Source of the DNA: Pedobacter rhizosphaerae
GTDB lineage: Bacteria; Bacteroidota; Bacteroidia; Sphingobacteriales; Sphingobacteriaceae
Assembly (NCBI RefSeq): GCF_900111155.1
Contig: NZ_FOGG01000007.1
Coordinates: 179,307-243,306, forward strand
Length of the DNA stretch: 64,000 bases
Direction of reading: 5' to 3'
Shown one piece after another: positions 34,867-44,100 of the stretch. The translations under genes were made by a program, and so were the position numbers. A model generated the notes under the pieces. That model had not been told where the DNA came from and did no database searches. It saw only the letters and a list, made by a program, of their open reading frames with translations. Every line of letters starts with the position of its first letter. Position 1 is the first letter of the stretch.

Positions 34867-35660
34867 TAAAAAAATTAAGCCTCATCATCATCCTTTTTAC
34901 GGTATCAACAACTGCTTTTTCCCAAAACTGGGGCGGCGGAGTTGATGATGAAGATTGGAGCTGGGGTTTTAATTTTCAATACATATCAGCAGAATACAAA
35001 ATTCTTAAAAAATCAGATTGGAGATCTCCCTTTTACGAAGTTCCCAATACTTTGGGCGTGTCAAGAGATCCTGCATCAGGTGATTTAGTGGCCAATTCTC
35101 TTAATTCTATTTCTAGCCCTCCATCACAGGGATTTGGTTTGGGCTTTGTAATGAACAGGCGAGTGGCAGAGAATTTTGATATCCGTGCAACACCTTCTTT
35201 GATCTTTAGCGATCGCGTGGTTCATTACGAATATGAACCTACACCAGCTGTTGGTCTTCCCAACGGACAAACCAAAAACTATCAGACGGCAATAGACCGA
35301 AAAGTACAGGCTACGATGTTCGAGTTCCCTATAGGTATTAAGGTGAAATCTAACCGGATGAACAATTTCAGGGCCTACTGGCTTGGAGGTGCCAAGTATT
35401 CTATTGATATCGCTTCCAAAAAGAAAACCTTCGACGAAGGCGAGTCTCCAATGAATAAGTTCCTGAAAAACAAACGGAACTATTTATCCTACGAAACAGG
35501 AATTGGCTTTGATCTTTATTTTGAATACTTTAAAATGTCGCCCGAAATCAAACTATCTTATTCTATTGATGACTTACTGCAACACGACAATACGGTATTT
35601 GCAACGCCAATAGATAAGTTAAAGCTGCGTCAATTAACGTTCAGTTTGATATTTCAATAG
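34863..35660 (+). CDS. porT: PorT-like outer-membrane beta-barrel, type IX secretion
   Basis: The 265-residue protein has a signal peptide (about 1-20, ending TAFSQ) and repeated amphipathic beta strands with aromatic alternation, typical of an eight-stranded barrel (GFGLGFVMNRRVAENFDIRA, then LSYETGIGFDLYFEYFK and a C-terminal Phe-Gln). The family call rests on size, barrel form and the four-base overlap with ubiE, the usual neighbour of porT in Bacteroidota. PorT is a required T9SS component in Porphyromonas and Flavobacterium. A T9SS cargo gene is present at 18.3 kb. Confidence is moderate because barrels are similar. Confidence 0.72.
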   Translation: MIKKLSLIIILFTVSTTAFSQNWGGGVDDEDWSWGFNFQYISAEYKILKKSDWRSPFYEVPNTLGVSRDPASGDLVANSLNSISSPPSQGFGLGFVMNRRVAENFDIRATPSLIFSDRVVHYEYEPTPAVGLPNGQTKNYQTAIDRKVQATMFEFPIGIKVKSNRMNNFRAYWLGGAKYSIDIASKKKTFDEGESPMNKFLKNKRNYLSYETGIGFDLYFEYFKMSPEIKLSYSIDDLLQHDNTVFATPIDKLKLRQLTFSLIFQ

Positions 35661-35742
35661 TCTTAAAAAGCCAAAAAAACTTACCTTTGCTTACAATGAC
35701 AAAAGTCTTTGATGACGGTTGTCAGAACTTAATTTCATAGAA

Positions 35743-36504
35743 ATGTCCAAAATAGCACTCATAACAGGAGCCACATCAGGTATAGGCGAAGCTTGTGCAC
35801 ATACCTTTGCACAACAAGGTTATAACTTAGTTTTACTTGCCCGCAGAGCAGAAAAATTAGCTCAGGTTGCTCATCACCTGGAAGATAAATATGCAATAAC
35901 GATTAAACAACTTATTGGAGATGTTCGGGATAGAAAGCAAATTACTGAAACACTGGAATCTTTACCGGAAGAGTGGAAAAAGATTGAGGTTTTGGTAAAT
36001 AATGCCGGGCTAAGTCAGGGTTTAGAGCCGATTGACAAAGGAAATGTTGATGATTGGGACAACATGATAGATACCAATGTAAAAGGGCTGCTCTATGTAA
36101 CCAAAGTGGTTTCTAACTGGATGATTTTAAATCAATCCGGACATATTGTTAATATTGGTTCAATCGCAGGAAAGGAAGTTTATCCGAATGGAAACGTATA
36201 TTGTGCCAGTAAACATGCAGTTGATGCCTTAAACCAGGCCATGAGAATAGATCTTTTACCCCATGGTATTAAAGTTACAGCGATCAATCCTGGCATGGTA
36301 GAAACGGAGTTTTCTTTAGTACGCTTTAAAGGCGATGAAGAACGGGCAAAGAAAGTATACGAGGGCGTGGAGCCGCTTATTGCTGATGATATTGCTGATG
36401 CAATCTGGTACGTAGTAAGCAGACCAAAGCATGTAAATATTAATGATATGCTCATTATGCCAACGGCACAGGCCAGTGCGACACAGGTAGTGAGGAAAGG
36501 GTAA
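35743..36504 (+). CDS. Short-chain dehydrogenase/reductase (YdfG-like)
   Basis: Start at the ATG giving MSKIALITGA (35743), 253 residues; the longer frame has no support. It has the cofactor motif TGATSGIG (8-15), VNNAG near 85-89, Ser140 and the YxxxK pair Tyr153/Lys157 (YCASK). ARR after the second strand (33-35) favours NADP. The closest family pattern is YdfG, which oxidises L-allo-threonine and related 3-hydroxy acids. Substrate unproven. It follows porT by 82 bp on the same strand. Confidence 0.9.
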   Translation: MSKIALITGATSGIGEACAHTFAQQGYNLVLLARRAEKLAQVAHHLEDKYAITIKQLIGDVRDRKQITETLESLPEEWKKIEVLVNNAGLSQGLEPIDKGNVDDWDNMIDTNVKGLLYVTKVVSNWMILNQSGHIVNIGSIAGKEVYPNGNVYCASKHAVDALNQAMRIDLLPHGIKVTAINPGMVETEFSLVRFKGDEERAKKVYEGVEPLIADDIADAIWYVVSRPKHVNINDMLIMPTAQASATQVVRKG

Positions 36505-36604
36505 TAGCGTCCTAAGTCGAGAGACTGAAGTCTTGAGTTCAACTCAGCACCTCACCAACTTGCCAATTAACCAGCTCACCAATAGAACAATTAAACCATT
36601 AAAC
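36505..36604 (+). repeat. Intergenic short-word repeat, CTCACCAA type
   Basis: The spacer contains CACCTCACCAACTTGCCAAT, then AACCAGCTCACCAATAGAAC, a degenerate array of about 10-11-nt units made of CACCAA and AATTAA words, just before the YqeY start. Confidence 0.5.
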
Positions 36605-37051
36605 ATGATATCAACTACAATAGATCAGGAAATAAAAAAAGCCATGTTGGCTAAGAACAATGCGCAGTTAAGAGGTTTAAGAGCCATAAAAGCGGCCTTA
36701 CTTTTAGCTAAGACAGAAAAGGATGCCAGCGAAGAAATTACAGAAGAAGGGGAGTTGAAGATTCTTCAGAAGCTGATTAAGCAACGTCGTGAATCTGCGG
36801 ATATTTATAAACAGCAAAACAGAGAAGATCTTTTTCAGGTAGAGCAAGAAGAGATTGATGTAATAAATCAGTTTTTACCTAAGCAGTTAGACAGAGAAGA
36901 AGTAGCTGTAATTATTGAGCAGGTAATCAAACAATCGGGCGCAACATCAGTTAAAGATATGGGGAAAGTGATGGGATTGGCCAATAAAGAACTCGCTGGG
37001 AAAGCGGATGGCAAACTGATTGCAGAAATAGTAAAAGAGAAATTAGCTTAA
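36605..37051 (+). CDS. GatB/YqeY domain protein
   Basis: Start at the ATG giving MISTTIDQEI (36605), 148 residues, the usual length for YqeY; a longer frame would read through the preceding repeat. Motifs include IDQEIKKAMLAKNNAQLRGL, QRRESADIYKQQNREDLFQV, INQFLPKQLDREEV and VMGLANKELAGKADGKLI. The domain is shared with the tail of amidotransferase subunit GatB, which binds tRNA. The free protein probably acts in tRNA or translation quality, but its function is not established. Confidence 0.9.
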   Translation: MISTTIDQEIKKAMLAKNNAQLRGLRAIKAALLLAKTEKDASEEITEEGELKILQKLIKQRRESADIYKQQNREDLFQVEQEEIDVINQFLPKQLDREEVAVIIEQVIKQSGATSVKDMGKVMGLANKELAGKADGKLIAEIVKEKLA

Positions 37052-37432
37052 GGAGCTGAAAGGAGTTAGGAGTTGTAAGTTAAAAGTTAAAAGTGAAAAG
37101 TTGAAAGTGAAAAGTTTAAAGTAGAAAGTGAAAAGTAAAACGGTTAAAGGGATTGCAGTGTTTAAATAATGTTCCACACGCCAATCTTGATACTTGCTAC
37201 TTGGCTCTTGCTACTAAGATCTTGCTACCTGGCTCTCGCTACTAAGATCTTGCTACCTGGCTCTTGCTACTTGATACTTTACATGAGCATCTTGATACTT
37301 GATTCTAACTTCTTGATACTTATAGAAAGGTTTTTGTACCGTTTTCGTTTTTATTTCAATAAAATGGCAAAGAAATGCAAAAATTTAACATTACTCTATT
37401 AACTTAGTAGCACAGTACCATCTAGAATATAT
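37052..37432 (+). repeat. 381-bp gene-free spacer with two short-word repeat blocks
   Basis: Two arrays lie end to end. At about 37068-37140 an AAAGT array runs as AAGTTAAAAGTGAAAAG and close variants. At about 37182-37320 a block of CTTGATACTTGCTACT-type words follows, with several near copies of CTTGCTACCTGGCTCT. Both keep one orientation relative to the plus-strand flanking genes. The remaining bases up to the hydrolase start are AT-rich. No gene, RNA or clear promoter was seen. Confidence 0.75.
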
Positions 37433-38197
37433 ATGACACACCAGATAAAAGAAGAAGACGGATTTAAATACATCGAAGCTGGAAAAGGCGAAACCCTGGT
37501 ATTGCTGCATGGCCTAATGGGCGAATTAAGTAATTGGGAGCAGGTAATTGATCGTTTCAAAGACCGTTACCATGTTGTTGTTCCCATTTTGCCTATTTAT
37601 GAATTGCCTATATTAACTTTAGGAGTGAAGGCACTTTCAAGATACGTTCATCGTTTTTTAAAATATAAAAACTTTAACCAAGTTGTTCTCGTAGGTAACT
37701 CTTTAGGAGGGCACGTAGGTTTAGTGTTTACAGTGGCGCACCAGGAATTTGTTAAGGCGCTGGTACTTACCGGAAGTTCTGGTTTGTATGAAAATGCTTT
37801 TGGAGGCTCTTTCCCACGTAGAGAAAGCTACGATTATGTAAGGGAAAAGGTAGAATTTACTTTCTATGATCCTGCAACAGCAACAAAAGAATTGGTAGAT
37901 GATGTGTTTGCTACCATTAATGACAGATCAAGGGTGATTAGAATCTTAACCATGGCAAAGTCTGCAATCAGACATAACATGGCCAAGGAATTATCTAAAA
38001 TTACTATCCCCGTTTCATTGATTTGGGGCAAAAACGACAAGGTAACACCGCCAGAAGTGGCTGAAGAGTTTCATGAACTGCTTCCCAACTCTGAGCTGAA
38101 CTGGGTAGATAAATGTGGGCACGCACCTATGATGGAGCAGTCTGAAATATTTAATAATTATCTGGAAAAATTTTTAGATAGAATATTGCTTAAATAA
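37433..38197 (+). CDS. Alpha/beta hydrolase
   Basis: The 254-residue protein has the alpha/beta hydrolase fold with HG oxyanion motif (LLHGLMG near 24-30), nucleophile elbow GNSLGG with Ser90, the acid in WGKNDKVTPPE and the catalytic His in CGHAPMMEQ. Substrate unknown; the form resembles esterases of the MenH/BioH type. It is the first gene of a plus-strand block and its stop overlaps the CBS-domain protein start (TAATG), indicating coupled translation. Confidence 0.9.
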   Translation: MTHQIKEEDGFKYIEAGKGETLVLLHGLMGELSNWEQVIDRFKDRYHVVVPILPIYELPILTLGVKALSRYVHRFLKYKNFNQVVLVGNSLGGHVGLVFTVAHQEFVKALVLTGSSGLYENAFGGSFPRRESYDYVREKVEFTFYDPATATKELVDDVFATINDRSRVIRILTMAKSAIRHNMAKELSKITIPVSLIWGKNDKVTPPEVAEEFHELLPNSELNWVDKCGHAPMMEQSEIFNNYLEKFLDRILLK

Positions 38198-38859
38198 TGT
38201 TTGCTGAAGAAATCATATCGAATGGTATACTTCCATTAAGAACCGATGACTCGGTGCAAAAGGCTTTAGATCGTATGAACGAATTTAAACTAAAGCACTT
38301 GCCTGTTGTTAACGAAGGGGCTTACTTGGGCTTAGTTGCCGAAGATGATTTAATCACCATTCAGGATCATGAAACTGATCTGGCACATGCCGGATTGAAC
38401 CTATTGGCAGTTTTTATCCTCAATGATGCGCATACTTATGATGTAATTCGGTTATTGAGCCAGTTGAAACTAACGGCCGTAGCTGTTCTTGATCAACAAA
38501 AAAATTATAAGGGGCTTATCTCCATAAATAATATGATTAACGCTGTTGCGCAACAGTATGCAGTGAACGAACCTGGCGGGATTATCGTATTAGAAATCAG
38601 TAACCGTGATAATTCTTTAGCGCATATTGCACAGATTGTTGAGGCAGATAACGCTCAGATCTTATCTTCTTATGTGAATTCATTTGAAGATTCTACCAAA
38701 CTAGAGGTAACCCTTAAAGTAAATAAAACAGAAATAACTGGCCTTGTGGCTTCTTTTGAAAGGTATGATTATCAGGTAAAAGAAGTTTATAACAATACTC
38801 AGGTTGATAACGGAACGCAAGAACGTTACGATTCCTTTATGAACTATCTAAATGTATAA
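38197..38859 (+). CDS. CBS-domain protein with C-terminal ACT-like region
   Basis: The 220-residue protein has two CBS motifs in tandem (about 1-60 and 65-125; MNEFKLKHLPVVNEGAYLG and LKLTAVAVLDQQKNYKGLIS) followed by about 90 residues like an ACT fold (GIIVLEISNRDNSLAHIA). CBS pairs bind adenine nucleotides; with an ACT domain the arrangement resembles AcuB. It likely senses nucleotides and controls a partner. The neighbours are a hydrolase upstream and NAD kinase downstream, so nucleotide-state sensing is plausible. Confidence 0.88.
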   Translation: MFAEEIISNGILPLRTDDSVQKALDRMNEFKLKHLPVVNEGAYLGLVAEDDLITIQDHETDLAHAGLNLLAVFILNDAHTYDVIRLLSQLKLTAVAVLDQQKNYKGLISINNMINAVAQQYAVNEPGGIIVLEISNRDNSLAHIAQIVEADNAQILSSYVNSFEDSTKLEVTLKVNKTEITGLVASFERYDYQVKEVYNNTQVDNGTQERYDSFMNYLNV

Positions 38860-38868
38860 AACCAACGT

Positions 38869-39750
38869 ATGAGGATTGCAATTTACGGAAGAGACTTCAA
38901 TGATACAGTTTTGCCCTATGTACAAGAGGTTTTTAACCATTTAACAAATCACAATATCCAACCCGTAATCTATTCAAAGTTTAAAAAATATCTGGATGGA
39001 AAGGTAGAGTTACCTCATCATACGGTTGTTTTCCATAATCATGAAGAACTTAAGGCATCTGCAGATGTATTGCTGAGTTTAGGTGGAGATGGAACCTTAT
39101 TAGATACCCTTTCATTGATCAGAAACTCTGGTATCCCCGTAATCGGGATTAACTTTGGTCGTTTGGGATTTCTGGCCAGCATCAATAAAAATGAAATTGA
39201 ATCTGCCTTAAATGCACTTATTCAAGGAGAATATACACTGGATAGCAGATCGCTGCTTACATTAGAATCAGATAATGGATTGTTTGGCGAAGAGAACTTT
39301 GCTTTGAACGACATTACCATTCACCGCCGTGATAATTCGGCGATGATGATTATTCATGCCTCTATGAATAATGAGTTTATTAACTCCTATTGGGCTGACG
39401 GATTGATTATTGCAACGCCAACAGGATCCACTGCTTATTCGCTAAGCTGCGGTGGCCCGATTATTTACCCAGATTCGGAAAATTTTGTGGTCACACCAAT
39501 TGCCCCGCACAATCTTAATGTAAGGCCAGTGGTATTGCCCGATGATAATACTTTATCTTTTGAAGTAGAGGCCAGAGAATCAAAGTTTTTGGTTTCTTGC
39601 GATAGCAGGACCGTTACAGTAGAGCGTTCGGTAAAGATTAGCATAAAAAAAGCCGATTTTTGCGTAAATCTTGTCCGTCTAAACAATGAAACATACTTAA
39701 ACACGTTAAGGAATAAATTATTATGGGGCATTGATACCCGTAACTATTAA
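38869..39750 (+). CDS. nadK: NAD kinase
   Basis: The 293-residue protein has the NadK signature: LLSLGGDGTLLDTL with GGDGT at 72-76, GINFGRLGFLASI, and a conserved NDITIHRR and TPTGSTAYSLSCGGPI region. It phosphorylates NAD to NADP in the cytosol. The gene begins 9 bp after the CBS protein stop and is followed 2 bp later by PorG, so the three share an operon. Confidence 0.95.
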   Translation: MRIAIYGRDFNDTVLPYVQEVFNHLTNHNIQPVIYSKFKKYLDGKVELPHHTVVFHNHEELKASADVLLSLGGDGTLLDTLSLIRNSGIPVIGINFGRLGFLASINKNEIESALNALIQGEYTLDSRSLLTLESDNGLFGEENFALNDITIHRRDNSAMMIIHASMNNEFINSYWADGLIIATPTGSTAYSLSCGGPIIYPDSENFVVTPIAPHNLNVRPVVLPDDNTLSFEVEARESKFLVSCDSRTVTVERSVKISIKKADFCVNLVRLNNETYLNTLRNKLLWGIDTRNY

Positions 39751-39752
39751 TT

Positions 39753-40550
39753 ATGACGCTAAACAAACTCCTTGTAATCCCCTTATTTATCCTTTTTTCT
39801 AACCAGTATCTTGCCGCGCAAGAGGCAAACTGGGAATTGGGTATTATGGCAGGGGGAGCGGGTTACATGGGAGATTTGAATCAAAATAATCCTTTGCAAG
39901 TTAGTGGTTTATCGGGCAGCTTGTATGCCAAAAGAAACTTTAATCAATATATTGGTATCAGGTTAAATTATACCTATGGGAAAATTAAGGCCGATGATGC
40001 TGCATCAAGTAATGCCCAGTTCAGGGAACGGAATCTAAGGTTCAAAACATCCCTTAATGAGTTAAGTACCTTAGTAGATTTCAACTTCTTTAATTACAAC
40101 CTGGGCGGTGGCACCAGGCAATTTACACCCTACCTGTTTACCGGAGTAGGTTTTGTTGTTTTTAGACCAACTGCAGAGTATAATGATACAAAATATCGGT
40201 TAAATAGATTTTTAACTGAAGGGCAACAGGAGAGTTATAGTAATGTAGCTTTAACCATTCCTTATGGTGTTGGACTGCGTTATAATTATAAAGGAGCATG
40301 GAGTGTTTTCTCTGAAATTGGCTACAGAACCGCCTTCACAGACTATTTGGATGATGTTAGTGGTCTATATCCTGTAGAACAACGCATTGTGGGAGATTCA
40401 CCTAATCAAATTAATTTATCTGACCCCTCACTGCATCAAACGGGGTATCCGGGCACACAAAGAGGCGATTTTAGAAAAAGGGACACTTATCTATTTGTTA
40501 GTGTTGGCATATCTTTTACCTTTGTATCCTCAAAATGCTATTCCTTTTAA
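39753..40550 (+). CDS. porG: PorG-like outer-membrane protein (DUF6089), type IX secretion
   Basis: The 265-residue protein has a signal peptide (about 1-22, ending YLAAQ) and barrel-forming strands: WELGIMAGGAGYMGDLNQNN, YAKRNFNQYIGIRLNYTYGK, FTPYLFTGVGFVVF and a C-terminal VSVGISF region. The DUF6089 pattern and the order nadK-this-uppS-bamA-skp-skp match the P. gingivalis PG0189-PG0193 region, where PG0189 is PorG, a T9SS component associated with the PorK/PorN ring. Family call by pattern and synteny, moderate to good confidence. Confidence 0.75.
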   Translation: MTLNKLLVIPLFILFSNQYLAAQEANWELGIMAGGAGYMGDLNQNNPLQVSGLSGSLYAKRNFNQYIGIRLNYTYGKIKADDAASSNAQFRERNLRFKTSLNELSTLVDFNFFNYNLGGGTRQFTPYLFTGVGFVVFRPTAEYNDTKYRLNRFLTEGQQESYSNVALTIPYGVGLRYNYKGAWSVFSEIGYRTAFTDYLDDVSGLYPVEQRIVGDSPNQINLSDPSLHQTGYPGTQRGDFRKRDTYLFVSVGISFTFVSSKCYSF

Positions 40551-40569
40551 GCTGATTTTGACATAATTA

Positions 40570-41310
40570 ATGGGATTTAAAGAACAAATAGATTATAATC
40601 GTTTGCCAAAACACATTGCCGTAATCATGGATGGCAATGGTAGATGGGCAAAAGGACAAGGTAAGGTAAGGGTTTTCGGACATGAACAGGGTGTACTTTC
40701 TGTGAAAGATATTGTAGAAGGTTGTGTTGAAGTGGGTATAGAATACTTAACACTTTATGCCTTTTCTACAGAAAACTGGAACAGGCCCAAGGAAGAGGTA
40801 GATGCCTTAATGCAGATTCTGATTTCTACCATCAACAAAGAAACCGAAACCCTTAATAGAAATAATATTAAGCTTAACGCAATAGGCAATATCGAATCGT
40901 TACCACAAGAGTGTATTAATGATTTGAAAGAGGCCATGGCTAAAACAGCACATAACGAAAAATGTACGTTAACTTTAGCTTTAAGTTACAGTGCAAAATG
41001 GGAGATTGTGGAAGCGGCAAAGAAAATTGCTGCTGCGGTTAAAGCCAATGAAATTGACTTAAATGATATCAACGAGGAGCTCTTTTCCTCTAAATTAACT
41101 ACGGTAAATGTTCCCGATCCAGAACTAATGATCAGGACCAGCGGAGAGCACCGCATCAGTAATTATCTGTTGTGGCAAATGGCTTATACCGAGTTTTATT
41201 TCACCGATGTTTTATGGCCGGATTTCCGAAGAGAAGATCTTTTTGAGGCCATTGTAGACTTCCAAAAACGCGAACGTCGTTTTGGAAAAATTAGCGAACA
41301 ATTAAACTAA
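40570..41310 (+). CDS. uppS: Undecaprenyl pyrophosphate synthase
   Basis: The 246-residue cis-prenyltransferase has HIAVIMDGNGRWAKGQ with catalytic Asp21, GHEQGVLSVKDIVEGCVEVG, LYAFSTENWNRPKEEV and the later RTSGEHRISNYLLWQMAYTE. It builds C55 undecaprenyl pyrophosphate, the lipid carrier for peptidoglycan and surface glycans. Located between porG and bamA on one strand. Confidence 0.96.
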   Translation: MGFKEQIDYNRLPKHIAVIMDGNGRWAKGQGKVRVFGHEQGVLSVKDIVEGCVEVGIEYLTLYAFSTENWNRPKEEVDALMQILISTINKETETLNRNNIKLNAIGNIESLPQECINDLKEAMAKTAHNEKCTLTLALSYSAKWEIVEAAKKIAAAVKANEIDLNDINEELFSSKLTTVNVPDPELMIRTSGEHRISNYLLWQMAYTEFYFTDVLWPDFRREDLFEAIVDFQKRERRFGKISEQLN

Positions 41311-41455
41311 TTTTTCTTTTAACACTTTTTAACAAGCGTTTAAACTAACTTAGCACCACTTTTATACGAAAAATGAAATCAAGGTAAGGAGAAATAAAAA
41401 AGGAAATTGTATCCCATTTTCCGTTACCCTGAACATTACTGAACAAATTATTTTG

Positions 41456-43999
41456 ATGAAAAGAATATTTCAAGTTTTAATCCTTCTAGTTTTAGCCGCT
41501 CCGGCCTTCGCTCAGATTCGCCCTCAAGGTCAGGCACCGGCAACTCCCTCATTAAAGGTTGGTGGCTTGGATGTCGATTACTTTAGTCCTAAAGAATATA
41601 TTATTGGTGGAACCACCGTTACCGGAACACAATATTTAGATAAAGATGTATTGGTAACCCTATCTAAATTAACTAAAGGAGATAAAGTTGTTCTTCCGGG
41701 CGATGCGACTTCAGATGCAATTAAAACCTTATGGGCTCAAGGCTTGTTCGATGATGTTAAATTGAATATCGAAAAATTTGTAGGTGATTCTGTTTTCTTT
41801 GAGATAGAGGTGGTAGAACGCCCAAGATTAAGCTCTATTGATTTAAAAGGAGTGCGTAAATCTGAAAAAACAGCTATTCAGGAAAAACTTAATGATAAAA
41901 CCGGAAAAATTGTAAATGATAACCTTTACAATACTACATCAGCGGTTGTAAAAAAGTATTTGCTGGATAAAGGTTTCTTCTTTACTAAAATTGATTATAA
42001 AACACGGAAAGATCCAAATGCAGAAAACAGTGTGGTTTTAGAGGCCAACATTGATAAAGGGCATCGTGTTAAAGTTCAGCATATCGATTTTACGGGAAAC
42101 AAAGAATTTAAATCAGCAAAGCTTAGAAAGTTTTTGAAAAGTCCTAAGCAATTTGCCTGGTGGCGTTTTTGGGGTTCTGGAAAGTTCTCTAAAGAAAAAT
42201 ACGAAGAGAATAAAATTAAGATGATAGCTAAACTTCATGAAAAAGGCTATCGCGATGCTGAATTATTGAAGGATACCATCTATCAGCATAATGCCAAGAA
42301 GGTAAACATCAGAATGGACATGTATGAAGGTAAAAAATACTATTTTGGTAATATTACCTGGGCAGGAAATGCGATTTATCCAGACAGTATCTTAAGAAAA
42401 GTATTAACCATTGAAAAAGGTGATGTTTTTAGTGAAGAACGCTTAAACAAGAAATTAAACGGTGGTGGTGAAAATGGCGGAGATATCAACAGTCTTTATA
42501 CTGATAATGGTTACTTAACTTTTAACATTGATCCGGTTCAAACCCGTATTTACGGTGATACCGTTGATGTGGAATTGAGAATGTATGAAGGACCTCAGTA
42601 TACCAACAACCGCATTACTTTAAAAGGTAACACCATTACTAATGATAAAGTTGTTTTAAGAGAGATCCGTACCAAGCCGGGACAGAAATTCAATAAGAGT
42701 GATTTGATTCGTACCATTCGCGAGATTGGTCAGTTAGGTAATTTTGACGAATCTAAAACTGTTCCTACCCCTCGCCCTAATCCGGCAGATGGGACCGTAG
42801 ATATCGAATATGCGGTAGAAGAAAAACCTTCAGATCAGATCGAGTTATCGGGTGGTTTCGGTGGTGGCCGTATCATTGGTACTTTGGGCTTAACTTTTAA
42901 TAACTTCTCTTTACGTAATTTATTTAACCTTAAAGCTTACAAACCACTTCCTAAGGGGGATGGACAGAAATTAAGCTTGCGTGGTCAAACCAACGGTAAA
43001 TATTACCAGTCATATAGCTTCTCTTTTTCACAACCTTGGTTTGGTGGAGAGAAACCAGTTAGTTTTGGTATCAGTGCATTTACTTCACTACAATCAAACG
43101 GCTTAAGTTCTGACAATGCACAGTTCATGAAAATCCGTTTAAATGGGGTTACTGTAAGTTTGGGTAGAAGATTAAACTGGCCAGATAACTACTTCCAGTT
43201 AAGCCACGCCATTAACTTGCAACAGTACATCTTAAATAACTATACTGGTTATTTATTCCAAACCGGTACTTCATATAACTTAAACTTGTCGCAAGAGTTA
43301 AGCAGAGACTCAAGAGATTCGCCTATCTTCCCTAAATCGGGTTCATTTATCCGTTTTACAGTACAGGCTACCCCTCCATATTCATTGTTTAATAAAATCA
43401 ACTATTCAACAGCATCTGATAAAGAAAAATATCGCTTCACTGAATATCACAAATGGAAATTTGATTCGCAATGGTATCAACGTGTTGTAGGTAACCTGGT
43501 TGTTAAGGCACAAGCTCAATTCGGTTTCTTAGGTCAGTATACTAAAGCCGTAGGTCAGTCTGCTTTTGAGCGTTTCAAATTAGGTGGTGATGGTATGCAA
43601 GGTTTTGACTTCTTACAAGGTTCAGAATTAATCGCTATGCGTGGATATGCAAACAATACGGTTATCCCGGTAGGTTCAGATCCAAGCATTGCACAGCAAT
43701 CTGGTAGCCCAATTTATACCAAGTATGTTTTGGAGGCGCGTTACCCGGTAATTGCTAGTCAGCAGGCAACAGCATTCGTTCTTGCTTTTGCTGAAGGTGG
43801 TAATACGTGGAACAGATTTAGCGACTTTAATCCATTTAACATTAGAAGATCAGTAGGTGTAGGTGCCAGAATCTTCTTACCAATATTTGGTTTGTTAGGA
43901 ATTGATTACGGATATGGTTTCGATGCTATCCCAGGTTTGCCAAGCTCTAACAAAGGACAGTTCCACTTTAGTATCGCACAACAATTAGGTGGATTTTAA
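41456..43999 (+). CDS. bamA: BamA, outer-membrane protein assembly factor
   Basis: Start at the ATG giving MKRIFQVLIL (41456), 847 residues. A signal peptide (about 1-20) is followed by about five POTRA domains (roughly 35-440; ending in VDIEYAVEEKPSDQ) and a 16-strand beta-barrel that includes the Omp85 motif seen as MRGY near 735. It folds and inserts outer-membrane beta-barrels, including the SusC, PorT, PorG and porin proteins of this window. Two Skp-like chaperone genes follow. The length is normal for Bacteroidota. Confidence 0.95.
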   Translation: MKRIFQVLILLVLAAPAFAQIRPQGQAPATPSLKVGGLDVDYFSPKEYIIGGTTVTGTQYLDKDVLVTLSKLTKGDKVVLPGDATSDAIKTLWAQGLFDDVKLNIEKFVGDSVFFEIEVVERPRLSSIDLKGVRKSEKTAIQEKLNDKTGKIVNDNLYNTTSAVVKKYLLDKGFFFTKIDYKTRKDPNAENSVVLEANIDKGHRVKVQHIDFTGNKEFKSAKLRKFLKSPKQFAWWRFWGSGKFSKEKYEENKIKMIAKLHEKGYRDAELLKDTIYQHNAKKVNIRMDMYEGKKYYFGNITWAGNAIYPDSILRKVLTIEKGDVFSEERLNKKLNGGGENGGDINSLYTDNGYLTFNIDPVQTRIYGDTVDVELRMYEGPQYTNNRITLKGNTITNDKVVLREIRTKPGQKFNKSDLIRTIREIGQLGNFDESKTVPTPRPNPADGTVDIEYAVEEKPSDQIELSGGFGGGRIIGTLGLTFNNFSLRNLFNLKAYKPLPKGDGQKLSLRGQTNGKYYQSYSFSFSQPWFGGEKPVSFGISAFTSLQSNGLSSDNAQFMKIRLNGVTVSLGRRLNWPDNYFQLSHAINLQQYILNNYTGYLFQTGTSYNLNLSQELSRDSRDSPIFPKSGSFIRFTVQATPPYSLFNKINYSTASDKEKYRFTEYHKWKFDSQWYQRVVGNLVVKAQAQFGFLGQYTKAVGQSAFERFKLGGDGMQGFDFLQGSELIAMRGYANNTVIPVGSDPSIAQQSGSPIYTKYVLEARYPVIASQQATAFVLAFAEGGNTWNRFSDFNPFNIRRSVGVGARIFLPIFGLLGIDYGYGFDAIPGLPSSNKGQFHFSIAQQLGGF

Positions 44000-44100
44000 T
44001 TGATAAAGAGTAAAAATTTAACTAATTATGCAATAAAACATGGCAAGTTGAGTTTAAAGAAAGCTTAGGTTATTAACTAAATCATTAAAACACACACACA

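Noticed and set aside
37052..37432. CRISPR array interpretation of the short-word repeats
   Set aside because: Units are 9-11 nt, degenerate and without constant repeats and unique spacers; there are no cas genes.
41351..41455. Possible riboswitch or RNA leader before bamA
   Set aside because: No recognised aptamer or strong structure; ordinary AT-rich spacer.
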